From assembly GCA_965277675.1 (NCBI GenBank), contig OZ255839.1:186001-250000 (forward strand): a stretch of 64,000 bases of DNA, read 5' to 3'. This document shows positions 38,103 through 47,159 of the stretch, piece after piece. The notes beneath the pieces are model-generated. The model worked only from the letters and a program-made list of their open reading frames with translations, ran no database searches and was not told where the DNA came from. Origin of the DNA: UBA9659 sp965277675. Its GTDB lineage: Bacteria; Pseudomonadota; Gammaproteobacteria; Pseudomonadales; Azotimanducaceae. Positions within the stretch are counted from its first letter, which is position 1. Each line of letters begins with the position of its first letter. A program made the translations under genes and the position numbers.

Positions 38103-39902
38103 TCAGCTTGCCGGTGAATACCAGATGGGTGAACTGTATATCCGTTCCTGGGTAATCATGGGGATGTCGGGATTAACATCTTTCAGGCCAAACTTCTTGA
38201 CGTCGTAAGCTGACCAGCGGGGCGTTGGAATCTCCAATACGCGAACGTAGTAAAAAGCCCTTTCCGCTGCATCAAATTCCGGGTCCTGCCAGGTCGTCTT
38301 CAGTTCAGTTGCACCGATGGAATTGGTGTAGCTCGCGGCGGCAACATCGACGGTGTTGCCAATGGCAGGCAATTTGCCACTGGCATCGAGTGTTCGCTCG
38401 CCGGCGAAGGCGACTTCAAAAATCTTTTCCTGAAGCTCGCCATCACTGTCCAGATAACCTTTGACCACCTGAACACGATCCAGATTTGCGCCATCCGGGT
38501 CCTTTACGGCATGGATGAGAAAAGACGGTGCGCCGTCTTCTGGTGCATTCGCGATTCTGCCACCCATGGGAACGCCTTTCTGATAACCGAGGGCAGCATC
38601 GTCGGGTGCATCGTCACCGGTAAACGCCCAGCCACCAAAGAAACGCAAAGCGATACGAGGGCCGGTGGTTGCATATACTTCTTTGCGGGACATGGCATCA
38701 AACAGGGAAGCCCGGCTGTTTTCTTCCGCCCAGACAGCGATGTACCCTGATGCGGCAAGCTTCCAGTTGTACCAGAGCTGTCCACCCATCTGGTTTTCGA
38801 GCCGGTCTGACGTCATTTCTGAATCTTTAAACTTGCCGTAAAAGTTATTGTCATCAGCGGTCGACAGCGTCGTGTGTGAATCAGTGCTGCCGATCAGACC
38901 GAATTCGTAGGGATTGACACCCAGTTCTTCCTCAACCTTTAGCCCCAGTTTCAGCGCAGAGCGGCCATATTCGTATTGCAACATTTCGTTTTGTTTTTCC
39001 ACCGTTCGACCGATGTTGTCTTCGTCCCAGTTCTCGAAATCTGCGAACTCATCATCCGGAGACAGAAAGGGGTGAGATTCTCCATCGCCCTTAACCTGAG
39101 TGACCTCGTATAGTGGCTCCCAGGTGATTCTTTTCTGCGCGTAGGCTTTGGTGATGGGTTCGCCGGTGACCTTGTTGAGGGAGAACATCATGCCGTTGCT
39201 GACATTACCATTGTGAGGAATGGCCATGATGTCGCCGCCGGTCTCTTTTTCATATCGAGCCAGGAAGTCCCAGAGGTCCTCTGGATTCTGGCTGTCCAAT
39301 GCTGAGAAGGGCGGAATTTGTGCCGCCTTTTCGAGGTTATCCCGGTACACAACCACCCGATGCAGATTGTTGCCGTTAATCATCGCCGTCCACTCATAAC
39401 CGATCATTGCCGTAAACGTGCCCGGATCATTGTGTCTGTCCGCGAAGCTGATCAGTTCCTTCCACATATTGATTCTGAATTCCTCAGACAATTCCTGCTC
39501 ATAGTCGGGATCAGCAATCATGGTTGCCCATTCGCCAACGATACTGCCGAGGGCAGCATTTTCATCCATCGCCTTCAACCATCGCTTGCCGAGCACTGTC
39601 GCTGCGAAATCAGGATCCCTGGCAATCAGTTTGGGAAAAACGCCCACAAACTCTGCGTGATCGGACACCAGCAGGAAATCCAGGGGTCGTTTCAGTGTGA
39701 CATCAGTACCGCTGTTGGCCTGCACGGTCTCGCCTTTGGCAAATCGATAGGCTGCATCCGGTGTTAACCCTGGATTGCCGAAGGCAAAGGAGTCCGGTGA
39801 ACGATTGCTGTGAACGTGCAGATCGCCCCAGTAGAGGTTGGTCGGTGGGGCCGCCAAAGCAGTGGTTGCAATCAGGAGCATGGGCAATATCAGGGTTCGC
39901 AT
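38103..39902 (-). CDS. DUF3604 exported protein
   Basis: A 599-residue secreted protein with a signal peptide (MRTLILPMLLIATTALAAPP) and the DUF3604 pattern: NLYWGDLHVHSNRSPDSFAFG at the mature N-terminus, LVSDHAEFVGVF, YEWTAMI..NNLHRVVVYRD, MAIPHNGN and GLIGSTDSHT. The HxH, DHAE and DSH motifs recall PHP-type metal phosphoesterases, so a periplasmic metal-dependent hydrolase is likely, but the substrate is unknown. It ends 6 bp before the ybaN-like gene and starts 10 bp after the SLC6-type transporter, so its substrate or product may be what that transporter imports. Confidence 0.92.
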   Translation of the reverse strand: MRTLILPMLLIATTALAAPPTNLYWGDLHVHSNRSPDSFAFGNPGLTPDAAYRFAKGETVQANSGTDVTLKRPLDFLLVSDHAEFVGVFPKLIARDPDFAATVLGKRWLKAMDENAALGSIVGEWATMIADPDYEQELSEEFRINMWKELISFADRHNDPGTFTAMIGYEWTAMINGNNLHRVVVYRDNLEKAAQIPPFSALDSQNPEDLWDFLARYEKETGGDIMAIPHNGNVSNGMMFSLNKVTGEPITKAYAQKRITWEPLYEVTQVKGDGESHPFLSPDDEFADFENWDEDNIGRTVEKQNEMLQYEYGRSALKLGLKVEEELGVNPYEFGLIGSTDSHTTLSTADDNNFYGKFKDSEMTSDRLENQMGGQLWYNWKLAASGYIAVWAEENSRASLFDAMSRKEVYATTGPRIALRFFGGWAFTGDDAPDDAALGYQKGVPMGGRIANAPEDGAPSFLIHAVKDPDGANLDRVQVVKGYLDSDGELQEKIFEVAFAGERTLDASGKLPAIGNTVDVAAASYTNSIGATELKTTWQDPEFDAAERAFYYVRVLEIPTPRWSAYDVKKFGLKDVNPDIPMITQERIYSSPIWYSPAS

Positions 39903-39912
39903 TATTCGTTCC

Positions 39913-41253
39913 TCAGGTTAGTCCGGTGATCAGAATCAGGGAGATGGCGACCGGCAAGATATATCTGAGCAACCAGTGCCAGATACTAAATGCGGGCCCC
40001 CACATAAAGGGTAGTTCTTGTCTTAGTGTTTCGCGGGACACTTGCCAGGCGGCAAACAGCGCGATCAGCAGCCCGCCAACCGGCAGCATGATCTGGTTAG
40101 CCAGGTAATCAAGAATACCGTTTAAATCCAGACTGCCGAAGCGCCAGTCCGCAATTACGTTGTAGGACAAAACGCTCAGAAGACCCAGTAGTCCGATAGC
40201 AGCCACCATGGCGAGCGTTGCTTTATGGCGGGAAAGATCAAAGGTTTCTTCCAACCAGGCTACCAATGGTTCCATAAGACCGACCATGGAGGTGACAGCG
40301 GCGACACTTAGCAGGGAGAAGAAGACGACACCGATGAAATGACCCGCAGGCATCTGAGCAAAAGCCACGGGCAGTGTCTGGAAGATCAATCCCGGCCCAC
40401 CGGCGGGGTCAAGACCAAACCTGAAAACCATGGGAAAAATCATCAGACCAGCCAGCAGCGCGACAGCGGTATCGATGACGATAATAATTAGCACGCAGCG
40501 TGTGATTGAAACGCGGGCTGGCAGATACGCGCCGAAAATCATCATACCCGCCATACCAACACCGATGCTGAAGAAGGCCTGGCCGATCGCCGCCAGGAAT
40601 GTCTGGCCAGAGATCTTTGAAAAATCCGGTGTGAACAGGTAACTGGCTGCTTCGGTAAACCCGGACTGTGTCATGTTGTAGATCACGAGCGAAATGATCA
40701 GGGCAAACAGCGTCGGCATCAGTATTCGCACGGAACGTTCGATGCCGTCATTCACGCCGAAGTAGATGATGGTGCTGGTCAGCGCAAGGCTCACAAAGGT
40801 CCAGATCAACATGCCGTTAACGTTGCCCAGGACAGCGGCGAAGTTTTCGCTGGAGATGCCTGGGTCGATGCCGATGAAACCCTCGGTAATGGCCTTGAAC
40901 AGGTACCAGAGTACCCAGCCAGCAACAACGCAGTAGGTTCCCTGAATGATGAATGCGGTGGTCAGGTTGAGATGCCCGACGTGTTGCCAGCCGGCTGGAC
41001 GTCCTTCGGCGATGGCAATGTTTCGAATAGCCAGCGGCGGATTGCCTTGCCCGCGGCGGCCAAGCAGAATCTCCGCGATCAGGATTGGGATACCGATAAG
41101 CAGCGCGCAGGCGAGATACACAATCACAAAAGCACCACCGCCATTTTCGCCAGTCACATACGGAAAACGCCAGATGTTGCCGAGGCCCACGGCGAAGCCG
41201 GTGGCGGCCATCAGAAATCCGAAGGTCGAAGTGAATTGATGCGATTGTTGCAT
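39913..41253 (-). CDS. Sodium-dependent SLC6/NSS-family transporter
   Basis: A 446-residue membrane protein with the NSS hallmark FLMAATGFAVGLGNIWRFPYVTGENGGGAF in helix 1 and about 11-12 helices. The family imports amino acids or related amines with Na+; LeuT and MhsT are examples. A TATACT hexamer (41281-41276) about 23 bp upstream of the ATG is a fair -10. It heads the minus-strand run that continues with the DUF3604 gene. The substrate is unknown. Confidence 0.95.
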   Translation of the reverse strand: MQQSHQFTSTFGFLMAATGFAVGLGNIWRFPYVTGENGGGAFVIVYLACALLIGIPILIAEILLGRRGQGNPPLAIRNIAIAEGRPAGWQHVGHLNLTTAFIIQGTYCVVAGWVLWYLFKAITEGFIGIDPGISSENFAAVLGNVNGMLIWTFVSLALTSTIIYFGVNDGIERSVRILMPTLFALIISLVIYNMTQSGFTEAASYLFTPDFSKISGQTFLAAIGQAFFSIGVGMAGMMIFGAYLPARVSITRCVLIIIVIDTAVALLAGLMIFPMVFRFGLDPAGGPGLIFQTLPVAFAQMPAGHFIGVVFFSLLSVAAVTSMVGLMEPLVAWLEETFDLSRHKATLAMVAAIGLLGLLSVLSYNVIADWRFGSLDLNGILDYLANQIMLPVGGLLIALFAAWQVSRETLRQELPFMWGPAFSIWHWLLRYILPVAISLILITGLT

Positions 41254-41409
41254 GGGGTTGTTATTTTTTTGTTGAAGTATAAAGCAAAGGTGAGCGGTTG
41301 ACTCTGTGATTGTCTGTGACCAACATCGTTTGTTTTCACGCTGACATCAGGCTTGCCCAGTGTTTTCTGGATTGGGACGGGGGCAGGCGTTGATAGGGAG
41401 AGACCATCG

Positions 41410-42360
41410 ATGAACAAACTTGAACAATTAAAGCAGATGACGGACGTGGTCGCAGATACCGGAGATCTCGCAGCTATTCGAGCCTATCAACCGATGGATG
41501 CGACAACCAATCCGTCGTTACTTCTGAAAGCTGCTGCGATGCCGGACTATGCCGGGCATGTGGTGGGAGCGAAGCGCTGGGCGGCGCGGCTTGGGGGCAG
41601 CGATGCAGAGATGCTGCAAAACAGTTGCGACAAGCTGGCAGTCGATATTGGTACAGAGATTCTGGGTATCGTCCCTGGCCGGGTATCCTCGGAAGTTGAT
41701 GCCAGACTGTCCTTCGATCGCGCGGCTACCGAGGAAAAAGCGCGTCGGTTGATCGGACTCTATGAGGACAATGGCATCGCCCGGGAACGCGTCTTGATCA
41801 AGATCGCCAGCACCTGGGAAGGTATCAGCGCTGCACGGGCACTTGAGAAAACCGGGATCAACTGCAATCTGACCTTGTTATTCGGCTTCGGTCAGGCGGT
41901 TGCCTGCGCTGACGCCGGGGTTTACCTGATATCGCCCTTTGTCGGTCGAATTCTGGATTGGTACAAACAGGCGACGGGTAAGACTTATTCAGCCGCAGAT
42001 GATCCCGGTGTGCTGTCCGTCAAACGGATTTACAACTACTACAAGACTCATGATTATCGGACGGTTGTCATGGGGGCCAGTTTTAGAAATACCGATGAAA
42101 TTGAAGCCCTCGCCGGATGTGATCGACTTACCATCAGCCCGCAGCTGTTACAGACATTATCGGAAGACGAGGGTGATTTGCCGCGCCAGCTGGTGCCAGA
42201 TGTTAGCGACGGTGAGCCAAGGGTCGTTCTGGAAGAAGCCGCTTTTCGATGGGCAATGAACGAGGACGCCATGGCGACCGAGAAGCTGGCGGAGGGGATG
42301 AGAAACTTTGCCGCAGATCAGGTAAAACTGGAGCAGCTGATATCGACCCTCGCAGATTAA
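41410..42360 (+). CDS. tal: Transaldolase (TalB type)
   Basis: A 316-residue class I transaldolase of the non-oxidative pentose phosphate pathway. It moves a dihydroxyacetone unit between sedoheptulose-7-phosphate and glyceraldehyde-3-phosphate. The Schiff-base Lys is in RVLIKIASTWEGI (about residue 132), with MDATTNPSLLLKA near the N-terminus and NCNLTLLFGFGQAVAC. ATG 41410 is preceded by GGGAG at 9 bp, so the longer upstream frame is rejected. The length fits E. coli TalB. Confidence 0.97.
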   Translation: MNKLEQLKQMTDVVADTGDLAAIRAYQPMDATTNPSLLLKAAAMPDYAGHVVGAKRWAARLGGSDAEMLQNSCDKLAVDIGTEILGIVPGRVSSEVDARLSFDRAATEEKARRLIGLYEDNGIARERVLIKIASTWEGISAARALEKTGINCNLTLLFGFGQAVACADAGVYLISPFVGRILDWYKQATGKTYSAADDPGVLSVKRIYNYYKTHDYRTVVMGASFRNTDEIEALAGCDRLTISPQLLQTLSEDEGDLPRQLVPDVSDGEPRVVLEEAAFRWAMNEDAMATEKLAEGMRNFAADQVKLEQLISTLAD

Positions 42361-42419
42361 GCGCACCGGCGTAGCTGGTATGCACTTAAGCTGCGATCAG
42401 TGCAAACCCGACTGTCTAA

Positions 42420-43142
42420 TCAGGCGTTTGCGAGTTGATAATGATCCAGAACTTCGCGATAGGTTTCGGGCGGGGTTATGCCCAGTTCCTGTCGCACCTC
42501 CTCCAAAGGTTTGGCGAGCAGTGATTCCCAATCCTGCTGGGGTAGCCACGCGGCGTTTTTGCCTGCGCTATAAGCTCGCCAGGCAGCTTTTCTGACATCG
42601 CCGGAAGCCATTTCTTTGGCGATCTTCATGGCGCCAACAAAGGCGATAAGACCGATTCCGCGATTCCTGGTTTGCGCATAGGTGAAGGCCAGCAGGCAGG
42701 CTTCGCCGAAGGTGTCGCGACCATAACCCGTTGTGACATGCCAGAGGTCGTGCTGGTCCCGCATGCGATTACCGAATCGGCGCAGGTCCGGGTCCTGAAT
42801 CAAGTCTTCCTGTTCACTCGCCTCAACCAGACCGTCAGCGGTAATCTGCTCGGACTCAACGAAGTTCAGGTAGGCGCGACCCAGACTGCCAGGTTCGTAA
42901 CTGCGCAAGGTTTCTCTATCCTGCAATGTCTGGAGCAGATCTCTTTTTTCGGCGATGACCTGTTTGCCAACGTCAGTTTGTCTGAATCTTTGATAGGCCT
43001 TAAAGAGCGAATTACCTGACATGGCTTTGATGATCACAAAGACCTGTTCTGTTTTCTCGGGATCGGCGATCAGCCGGCCAAGCGCGCGGAACGCGGTCAG
43101 TGGTTGCATGCGTTGGGGTTGGTATTTGGTTTCAGTCATCAT
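42420..43142 (-). CDS. coq4: Coq4-family ubiquinone biosynthesis protein
   Basis: A 240-residue Coq4-like protein. The zinc motif HDLWH followed by eleven residues and Glu (HDLWHVTTGYGRDTFGE) is the canonical HDxxHx11E. Coq4 acts in ubiquinone ring modification. Two ATGs in tandem (43142, 43139) are possible starts; the longer frame extending to 43370 is excluded because it runs through the divergent promoter region and antisense to tetR. The promoter TTGACA (43205-43200), 16-bp spacer, TACTAT (43183-43178) lies upstream and is covered by two palindromes. It ends 59 bp from the convergent transaldolase gene. Confidence 0.88.
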   Translation of the reverse strand: MMTETKYQPQRMQPLTAFRALGRLIADPEKTEQVFVIIKAMSGNSLFKAYQRFRQTDVGKQVIAEKRDLLQTLQDRETLRSYEPGSLGRAYLNFVESEQITADGLVEASEQEDLIQDPDLRRFGNRMRDQHDLWHVTTGYGRDTFGEACLLAFTYAQTRNRGIGLIAFVGAMKIAKEMASGDVRKAAWRAYSAGKNAAWLPQQDWESLLAKPLEEVRQELGITPPETYREVLDHYQLANA

Positions 43143-43160
43143 GAGTGATACGGTGATCGT

Positions 43161-43207
43161 TATTAACAATGATGTCAATAGTAGCTTTATCAACATGAAT
43201 GTCAATA
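43161..43207. promoter_or_regulatory. Two tandem operator-like palindromes between coq4 and tetR
   Basis: Box 1: TATTAACA (43161-43168) and TGTCAATA (43173-43180), 4-nt spacer, one mismatch. Box 2: TATCAACA (43188-43195) and TGTCAATA (43200-43207), 4-nt spacer, two mismatches. The boxes are 27 bp apart and share a consensus. On the minus strand the half-sites provide the TTGACA -35 and overlap the -10 of the likely coq4 promoter. The divergent tetR product is the natural candidate to bind. Confidence 0.65.
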
Positions 43208-43794
43208 GTGGGTCCAAACAAAGCCGGCCTAGCAAAAAGCGTGTCCGTCGTACGCCGGAAGAGGCCCGGTCTCTGATCCTCGGCGTTGCTGCCGAGCGTT
43301 TGTCAGAATTTGGGCTTGATGGGCTCAATATCTCGGGCGTCGCCAAAGCCGCCGGGATGTCACATGCCACGGTGATTCATCACTTTGGTTCAACGGGTGC
43401 GATGCGCGAGGCCTTGTTGGCGCAGATGACGCGAGAGCTGCTCGCCGATGTCATCGCAGCGCTGGATCACAACGAATCGCCCGATCAGATTCTAGATCGG
43501 TTGTTTTCCATGTTGTCTCGGGATGGCCATGGCCGGCTTCTGGCCTGGCTGGCCCTTGATCAGCAGGCGTTGGATGGTGCCAACGCTGCCAGCAATCTGT
43601 TCACCGATATTATTGACGCTATCGCTGAGGAGCATGGTGATCGTGCCCATGCGAAACAAATTGTCTTTCTGGTGGCTATGGCGGCCATGGGACAGAGTAT
43701 CTGCGGTGATGCTTTATCAAACCTGATTGGGATGTCGGATCGGGAAACAAGGGCTTTCCCAGCCTGGCTGGCAGATCGGATTCGAGAGATATAA
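43195..43794 (+). CDS. TetR-family regulator divergent from coq4
   Basis: A 199-residue TetR protein. The HTH is at RLSEFGLDGLNISGVAKAAGMSHATVIHHFGST, preceded by a basic segment (SKKRVRRTPEEA). The start is uncertain: ATG 43195 is chosen because the sequence upstream holds the palindromes and the coq4 promoter. ATG 43141 would give 18 more residues of low complexity (NNDVNSSFIN) and overlap the coq4 start codon by two bases. Neither has a clear ribosome binding site. Probable role: autoregulation and repression of coq4. Confidence 0.85.
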   Translation: MNVNSGSKQSRPSKKRVRRTPEEARSLILGVAAERLSEFGLDGLNISGVAKAAGMSHATVIHHFGSTGAMREALLAQMTRELLADVIAALDHNESPDQILDRLFSMLSRDGHGRLLAWLALDQQALDGANAASNLFTDIIDAIAEEHGDRAHAKQIVFLVAMAAMGQSICGDALSNLIGMSDRETRAFPAWLADRIREI

Positions 43795-43886
43795 CACCTA
43801 TTCCCAAACTGGCTTAATTTTGAATAGTCATCATGGCGAGCATGATGAACAATACGGCTACTCTTCTTTCTAAGGTAAGTGCGCTG

Positions 43887-44408
43887 ATGTCCACTACATT
43901 TTATGATCTGACTGTTCCTAACTATCTGCAAATTCTGAACGCGGTTGCCGGTATTCTCGAAAAAGGTAAAAGCCACTTTGATGCGCAGAGCACTGACCTC
44001 TCTGACATGGTGGACACCCGGCTTATTGAAGACATGAATCCGTTCCGTTTTCAGGTGATTTCAGTTGTGCACCACTCCTTGGGTGCAGTGAAAGCCTATG
44101 AGACCGGTAGTTTTGCGCCACCGTCCGGCTACGGAGAACCTGATTATGCGGAATTACAGACATTGGTTCAGGATGCGATCGGTCAAATTGAGGCACTGGC
44201 CCCCGATACCGTCAACCCGTGGGAGGATGGCCAGGTCATCTTCAAGCTGGGCGGCAACGAGCTGCCATTTACCGTACCTAATTTTGCGCAGACGTTTTCC
44301 ATGCCGAACTTCTATTTCCACGCAACCACGACTTACAGCCTGTTGCGGATGAAGGGTGTACCCCTTGGCAAAATTGATTTCATTGGTTCCTTGCGTATGG
44401 GCGTCTGA
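43887..44408 (+). CDS. DUF1993 family protein
   Basis: A 173-residue soluble helical protein: MSTTFYDLTVPNYLQILNAV at the start and PNFYFHATTTYSLLRMKGVPLGKIDF at the end, as in DUF1993 (DinB-like four-helix fold). ATG 43887 is preferred over 43833 because it matches family N-termini and has AAGG about 11 bp upstream. Its function is unknown. The POT transporter gene starts 2 bp after its stop. Confidence 0.88.
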   Translation: MSTTFYDLTVPNYLQILNAVAGILEKGKSHFDAQSTDLSDMVDTRLIEDMNPFRFQVISVVHHSLGAVKAYETGSFAPPSGYGEPDYAELQTLVQDAIGQIEALAPDTVNPWEDGQVIFKLGGNELPFTVPNFAQTFSMPNFYFHATTTYSLLRMKGVPLGKIDFIGSLRMGV

Positions 44409-44410
44409 AA

Positions 44411-45931
44411 TTGACCACCCCGCAGTCTGCGGAACTGCTGGGTCACCCCAGAGGACTCTTTGTCCTCTTTATGACGGAGATGTGGGAGCGATTCAGCTAC
44501 TACGGTATGCGGGCGCTCCTGATTCTTTACCTGACCAAACACTTTCTGTTCGGTGACAGGGAAGCAGGTCTGATTTACGGCAGTTATGCTTCCCTGGTTT
44601 ATGCCATGCCCGTGTTAGGCGGCCTGATTGCCGATAGGTATCTGGGTTTTAAGAAGGCAATAATGTTTGGTGCCATGCTGCTGGTTTGTGGACATTTCGG
44701 TATGGCTTTTGAGGGCACCCCGGCAAAAGCTGTTGGCGGCGAGGTGATCCGTGACAGCTTCTACGAACAAGTATTTTATCTGTCTCTTGCTTTTATCATC
44801 GTCGGCGTGGGGTTTTTAAAGGCGAGTATCTCCAGCATCGTTGGTCAGCTCTATGAAGAACACGATCCACGTCGCGATTCAGGTTTTACCATCTTTTACA
44901 TGGGCATCAATCTCGGCGCCTTTGTCGCGACGCTGGCCTGTGCCTATCTCGGAGAAACCTACGGCTGGCGGTATGGCTTCGGGCTGGCCGGTATCGGCAT
45001 GCTGTTTGGACTGGTTACGTTTATTCGAGGTGATCGGTATCTGTTGGGTGTCGGTGCGCCGCCTGACGAGGCTGAACTAAGCAGAAGAAACCTGCTTGGA
45101 CTATCAAAGGAATGGCTGATTTACGTGGCAGCATTGCTGGCAGTACTTGGTGTCTGGCAGCTGATTCAACGCACCGGTGACCTCGGCATTGTCTTAACGA
45201 TGTTTGGCGCGATCGTTGTCGCCTGGATGGTCTGGTATTCCCTGTCTCGCTGCACACCGATTGAACGGGACAGGATGCTGGTGATGCTGGCGTTAATCTC
45301 ACTGTCCGTCGTCTTTTGGGCATTGTTCGAGCAAGCCGGTTCGTCGCTGACGCTCTTTACAGATCGTAACGTCGACATGGGGTCGCTGTTTACCGCGGGT
45401 ATGTTTCAGTCATTGAATCCCTTGTTCATTATTCTGTTCGCGCCAGTGTTTGCATTTGCCTGGGTAAAGCTGGCGCAGGCGGATCTTGAACCCAGTACAC
45501 CGATGAAATTCGGTTTAGGTATTCTGCAGGTTGGCCTGGGGTTTGCGGTATTGCTTGTTGGCGCGGCATTAGCGGGCCCGGATGGCAAGGTTGCGGTGGT
45601 GTTTCTGGCGTTGATGTACCTTTTACATACAACGGGCGAACTTTGTCTGTCGCCAGTTGGTTTGTCGATGGTGACTCGACTGAGCGTCGCGCAGGTCGGC
45701 GGCATGATGATGGGCGTCTGGTTCCTTTCATCGTCTTTCGCTGCCTATGTGGCAGGCATAATTGCCGGTGCTATGGCCATCGGTAGTGATGGTGCCGATG
45801 TCGCGATAGGCGTGGCATCTCTGGGTATTTATACCGACGTATTTGAAAAACTGGCCATGCTGGCTGTCGGGCTGGGATTGTTTTTAATGATGATTTCGCC
45901 GTTTCTGGCGAAGCGTATGCACCTGGACTGA
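44411..45931 (+). CDS. POT/PTR-family proton-dependent oligopeptide transporter
   Basis: A 506-residue MFS-type protein of the POT family: MTEMWERFSYYGMRALLILYL (the ExxERFxYY motif of helix 1), ADRYLGFKKAI, and the PTR signature FYMGINLGAFVATL. It couples uptake of di- and tripeptides to H+. It starts at TTG 44411, two bases after the DUF1993 stop, indicating coupled translation. About 14 hydrophobic segments are present. Confidence 0.95.
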   Translation: MTTPQSAELLGHPRGLFVLFMTEMWERFSYYGMRALLILYLTKHFLFGDREAGLIYGSYASLVYAMPVLGGLIADRYLGFKKAIMFGAMLLVCGHFGMAFEGTPAKAVGGEVIRDSFYEQVFYLSLAFIIVGVGFLKASISSIVGQLYEEHDPRRDSGFTIFYMGINLGAFVATLACAYLGETYGWRYGFGLAGIGMLFGLVTFIRGDRYLLGVGAPPDEAELSRRNLLGLSKEWLIYVAALLAVLGVWQLIQRTGDLGIVLTMFGAIVVAWMVWYSLSRCTPIERDRMLVMLALISLSVVFWALFEQAGSSLTLFTDRNVDMGSLFTAGMFQSLNPLFIILFAPVFAFAWVKLAQADLEPSTPMKFGLGILQVGLGFAVLLVGAALAGPDGKVAVVFLALMYLLHTTGELCLSPVGLSMVTRLSVAQVGGMMMGVWFLSSSFAAYVAGIIAGAMAIGSDGADVAIGVASLGIYTDVFEKLAMLAVGLGLFLMMISPFLAKRMHLD

Positions 45932-45965
45932 CAGATCGTCAGGCGGCTGTAATCAAGGAGAAGAG

Positions 45966-47153
45966 ATGGGCGGACCACTTGAAGGTATCAGGATCGTTGA
46001 CCTCAGCAGCGTCATATCTGGCCCGGTTGCCACGGTTTTATTGGCTGACCAGGGGGCAGATGTTATTAAGGTTGAACCGCCACAGGGCGATATCGTCAGG
46101 CGAATGGGGACCGGTTCTTCCAGCCTGAGCCCTGCGTTTGTCACAGCTAACCGCGGTAAGCGTTCGATCTGTATCGATCTGAAGACGGAGCAAGGGGTCG
46201 ATCTGGTTAAGTCTTTGATCAGCGATGCCGATGTGTTTGTGCAGAATTTTCGACCTGGCGTTATTGAGCGAATGGGACTGGGGTATGAGTTACTTAAGAC
46301 ACTGAACCCGTCTTTGTTGTTCGTTTCGGTCAGCGGCTTTGGCGAGCATGGACCCTACGCCCATAAGCGGGTTTATGATCCTGTGATTCAGGCGTTGACA
46401 GGATTGCCTGATATTCAGGCGGATAGTGATCAGGCTCGCCCTAAGATGGTTCGAACCATTATTCCGGACAAGGTTTCGGCGCTGACCACCGCGCAGGCGA
46501 TTACAGCAGGGTTGCTGGAACGCGAACGGGGGGATGGGAATGGCCAGCACATCCGCGTTGCCATGGTTGATGCGACGATTTCTTTCTTGTGGGCAGAAGG
46601 TCTTGCGGGACTGACGATGGTGGGCAACGAGAAAAACATACGTCGAGGCCAGCTGGCGCAGGATCTGGTCTTTGAAACCAGTGACGGCTTTATTACCTGT
46701 GGTGCTGTGTCAGATTCGGAATGGCAGGGTATGTGTGCCGCGCTTGATCAGCCGGAATGGCTCGAAGACGACAGGTTCAGTACGCCGCTCGGACGTGTTC
46801 AAAATGCAAAGGCCAGGCTCGAGGGTATGAGCGACGTATTGAAGTCCCGCACCAGTGCACAATGGCTGGAGACGCTTGAAGCGAACGATGTCCCTTGCGC
46901 GCCGATACTAAGTCGCCCTGAAATTCTTGAGAATGAGCAGGTTAAAGCGAACAACCTGATCAGGGAATACCATCACCCCGGGCTTGGGGACGTCAGGCAG
47001 CCCAGAGCTGCGGCACGGTTTTCTAAAGGCGAGCTGAAGACCGAGGCGATAGCGCCTGGCCTCGGTGAACACACCCAGGAGATTCTGGCGCAATCGGGTT
47101 TGAGTGCCGCAGAAATTGCGAAATTGATAGCGGCCGGGGTCGTTGTAAGCTAG
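45966..47153 (+). CDS. Class III CoA-transferase (CaiB/BaiF)
   Basis: A 395-residue family III CoA-transferase with AAGGAGA 5 bp before the ATG. MGGPLEGIRIVDLSSVISGPVATVLLADQGADVIKVE is the family N-terminus; NRGKRSICIDLKTEQG, VFVQNFRPGVIERMGLGYE and AMVDATISFLWAEG follow, the last probably containing no more than a structural Asp, while the catalytic Asp is expected near YDPVIQALTG. It moves CoA between acyl donors and acids. No partner hydratase or ligase is directly adjacent. Confidence 0.94.
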   Translation: MGGPLEGIRIVDLSSVISGPVATVLLADQGADVIKVEPPQGDIVRRMGTGSSSLSPAFVTANRGKRSICIDLKTEQGVDLVKSLISDADVFVQNFRPGVIERMGLGYELLKTLNPSLLFVSVSGFGEHGPYAHKRVYDPVIQALTGLPDIQADSDQARPKMVRTIIPDKVSALTTAQAITAGLLERERGDGNGQHIRVAMVDATISFLWAEGLAGLTMVGNEKNIRRGQLAQDLVFETSDGFITCGAVSDSEWQGMCAALDQPEWLEDDRFSTPLGRVQNAKARLEGMSDVLKSRTSAQWLETLEANDVPCAPILSRPEILENEQVKANNLIREYHHPGLGDVRQPRAAARFSKGELKTEAIAPGLGEHTQEILAQSGLSAAEIAKLIAAGVVVS

Positions 47154-47159
47154 CGGGAT

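Noticed and set aside
42420..43370. Long 316-codon version of coq4
   Set aside because: The extra N-terminus runs antisense through tetR and the operator region; family proteins start near 43142.
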